A stretch of 15,553 nt of DNA. Source: Candidatus Moranbacteria bacterium UBA1302. GTDB taxonomy: Bacteria; Patescibacteriota; Minisyncoccia; Moranbacterales; UBA1568. Below, piece after piece: positions 15,113 through 15,553 of the stretch (positions are counted from its first letter, which is position 1; each line of letters begins with the position of its first letter). Where the stretch lies: NCBI GenBank assembly GCA_002307715.1, contig DBUA01000035.1:52788-68340 (forward strand), written 5' to 3'. Under the pieces are notes generated by a model, which was not told the origin of the DNA, did not search any database, and worked only from the letters and a program-made list of their open reading frames with translations. The position numbers and the translations under genes were made by a program.

Positions 15113-15223
15113 GAAAGCCCAAAGCCTGCGGCTTCCGTATCAAGATATCGTGGTATTCCGCATAGAGCAGTCCAAGTTGCTTGCATAAACAGAAAATATG
15201 CTGTATGGTGTGAGCAAACAATA

Positions 15224-15248
15224 TTCCTTGCTAAAAATTCGCAAGGAA
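15224..15248 (+). repeat. Perfect 8-bp inverted repeat in the leader
   Basis: TTCCTTGC (15224-15231) pairs with GCAAGGAA (15241-15248) around a 9-base AT-rich loop. No T-run follows, so it is not a standard terminator. If transcription starts near 15216, it would lie at the 5' end of the leader and could protect the RNA. Confidence 0.6.
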
Positions 15249-15311
15249 ATGTTCGGTGTTGTTGAAGTGTGGTCGGTTTCCCGCTTTACAGCAGCGTAAA
15301 TTACCGGAAGT

Positions 15312-15338
15312 GCAACCGCACTCTGGTAGTGCGGTTGC
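15312..15338 (+). promoter_or_regulatory. Strong hairpin directly before the ribosome binding site
   Basis: An 11-bp perfect stem, GCAACCGCACT with AGTGCGGTTGC, and a 5-base CTGGT loop. It ends one base before the Shine-Dalgarno GAGGAG at 15340-15345. It is GC-rich enough to fold, and its position suggests a role in translation control or mRNA 5' stability. It lacks the T-run of a terminator. Confidence 0.75.
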
Positions 15339-15339
15339 T

Positions 15340-15345
15340 GAGGAG
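15340..15345 (+). promoter_or_regulatory. Strong Shine-Dalgarno sequence GAGGAG
   Basis: GAGGAG with a 6-base spacer to the ATG at 15352. It fixes the start of the repeat gene and is the only well-spaced strong ribosome binding site seen in the window. Confidence 0.85.
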
Positions 15346-15351
15346 TGAATC

Positions 15352-15553
15352 ATGTCCCTTACCAAAGAAGATCTTGAAAACATCGGAGCGTTGATCGACG
15401 CAAAGCTCGACGCAAAGCTCGACGCAAAGTTCGACGCAAAGTTCGAAGAGGACAATGCGAAGTTCGATGCGAAGTTCGATGCGAAGTTCGACGCAAAGTT
15501 CGAAGAGTACAATGCGAAGTTCGATGCAAGGCTCGATGAGCTCACTCGTCGCT
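15352..15553 (+). CDS. Tandem-repeat helical protein, 3' end beyond the window
   Basis: 67 codons are visible and open to the right edge. It begins MSLTKEDLENIGALI, a start I recall from short helical hypotheticals of CPR bacteria. From residue 16 it is built from Asp-Ala-Lys-Phe/Leu repeats, interrupted by FEEDN (31-35) and FEEYN (50-54), and tends to a normal sequence (ARLDELTRR) at the edge. The strong Shine-Dalgarno and clean frame support a real gene. The composition predicts one long charged helix with a stripe of Phe and Leu, probably self-associating. There is no signal peptide or membrane segment in the visible part. Function unknown. Lys/Glu/Asp helices of this kind may act as scaffolds or anti-aggregation modules, but nothing here decides it. 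Confidence 0.8.
   Translation, partial: MSLTKEDLENIGALIDAKLDAKLDAKFDAKFEEDNAKFDAKFDAKFDAKFEEYNAKFDARLDELTRR
15397..15534 (+). repeat. 12-bp tandem repeats within a 57-bp higher-order repeat
   Basis: Units of the type GACGCAAAGTTC or GATGCGAAGTTC repeat in frame (four at 15397-15444, more from 15457). GAAGAGGACAAT at 15445 and GAAGAGTACAAT at 15502 mark a 57-bp higher-order period with one base difference in the marker. Two spelling classes (GAC GCA and GAT GCG) alternate in blocks, pointing to duplication by slippage or recombination. Confidence 0.9.

Larger units (their letters stand above)
15113..15351 (+). other. Gap between infB and the repeat gene: no gene, two hairpins
   Basis: No convincing coding sequence in either direction. 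It contains the perfect hairpins at 15224-15248 and 15312-15338 and a possible weak promoter (TTGCAT at 15181-15186, 17 bases, TATGGT at 15204-15209; the -35 match is poor). Small stems just after infB (AAGCC-TGC-GGCTT) lack T-runs. It probably serves as the leader of the downstream gene. Confidence 0.5.

Noticed and set aside
15397..15534. Could the regular repeats be a CRISPR array?
   Set aside because: Units are 12 bp without unique spacers and encode an in-frame peptide repeat. No cas gene is nearby.
15231..15545. Minus-strand frame of Ser/Asn/Phe/Ala repeats
   Set aside because: It is only the complement of the 12-bp repeats, which keep every frame free of stops. The plus strand has the Shine-Dalgarno and a plausible start.

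Overview
The window looks like part of a genome of a Candidate Phyla Radiation (Patescibacteria, probably Parcubacteria-like) bacterium. The evidence is a split VirB6/PrgI/TraC-N/VirB4 type IV secretion locus of the kind typical of that group, a short IF-2, tRNA genes without encoded CCA ends, and several small conserved proteins. TGA, TAG and TAA all end genes and TGG reads as Trp in conserved proteins, so the standard bacterial code applies. This argues against the code-25 lineages (Gracilibacteria, Absconditabacteria). The assignment rests on recalled family resemblance, not on a search.

Bases 1-7362 hold a plus-strand type IV secretion (T4SS) membrane and ATPase module. In order it has a VirB6/TrbL-like multi-spanning protein (cut off at the left edge), a 406-aa soluble protein with a proline-rich tail, a PrgI-family membrane protein, a TraC-like N-terminal VirB4 piece, the VirB4 ATPase piece, a 168-aa membrane protein, and a CPBP-type membrane protein that has lost its catalytic histidines. 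A 919-aa Sec-exported, Cys- and Asp-rich protein with an EF-hand-like loop and a C-terminal membrane anchor follows (7384-10143), and the unit ends at a strong intrinsic terminator (10164-10193). No relaxase, coupling protein (VirD4) or pilin is visible, so the module more likely serves protein or surface-structure export or DNA uptake than conjugation, unless the missing parts lie outside the window.

Bases 10211-12593 form a minus-strand translation-support block: tRNA-Ser(CGA), cca (the CCA-adding enzyme), tRNA-Pro(CGG), a small conserved His-rich protein and tRNA-Leu(UAG). Gaps at two junctions are only 8-9 bases, which suggests co-transcription from a promoter in front of tRNA-Ser. None of the three tRNAs encodes CCA, so each needs the enzyme it lies beside.

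Bases 12594-15553 run on the plus strand again: a candidate sigma70-type promoter, a DUF4446 membrane protein, infB (IF-2), then a 239-base gap with two perfect hairpins. The gap leads into a gene for a protein built from 12-bp and 57-bp tandem repeats that runs off the right edge. That last gene has the only well-spaced strong Shine-Dalgarno sequence in the window.
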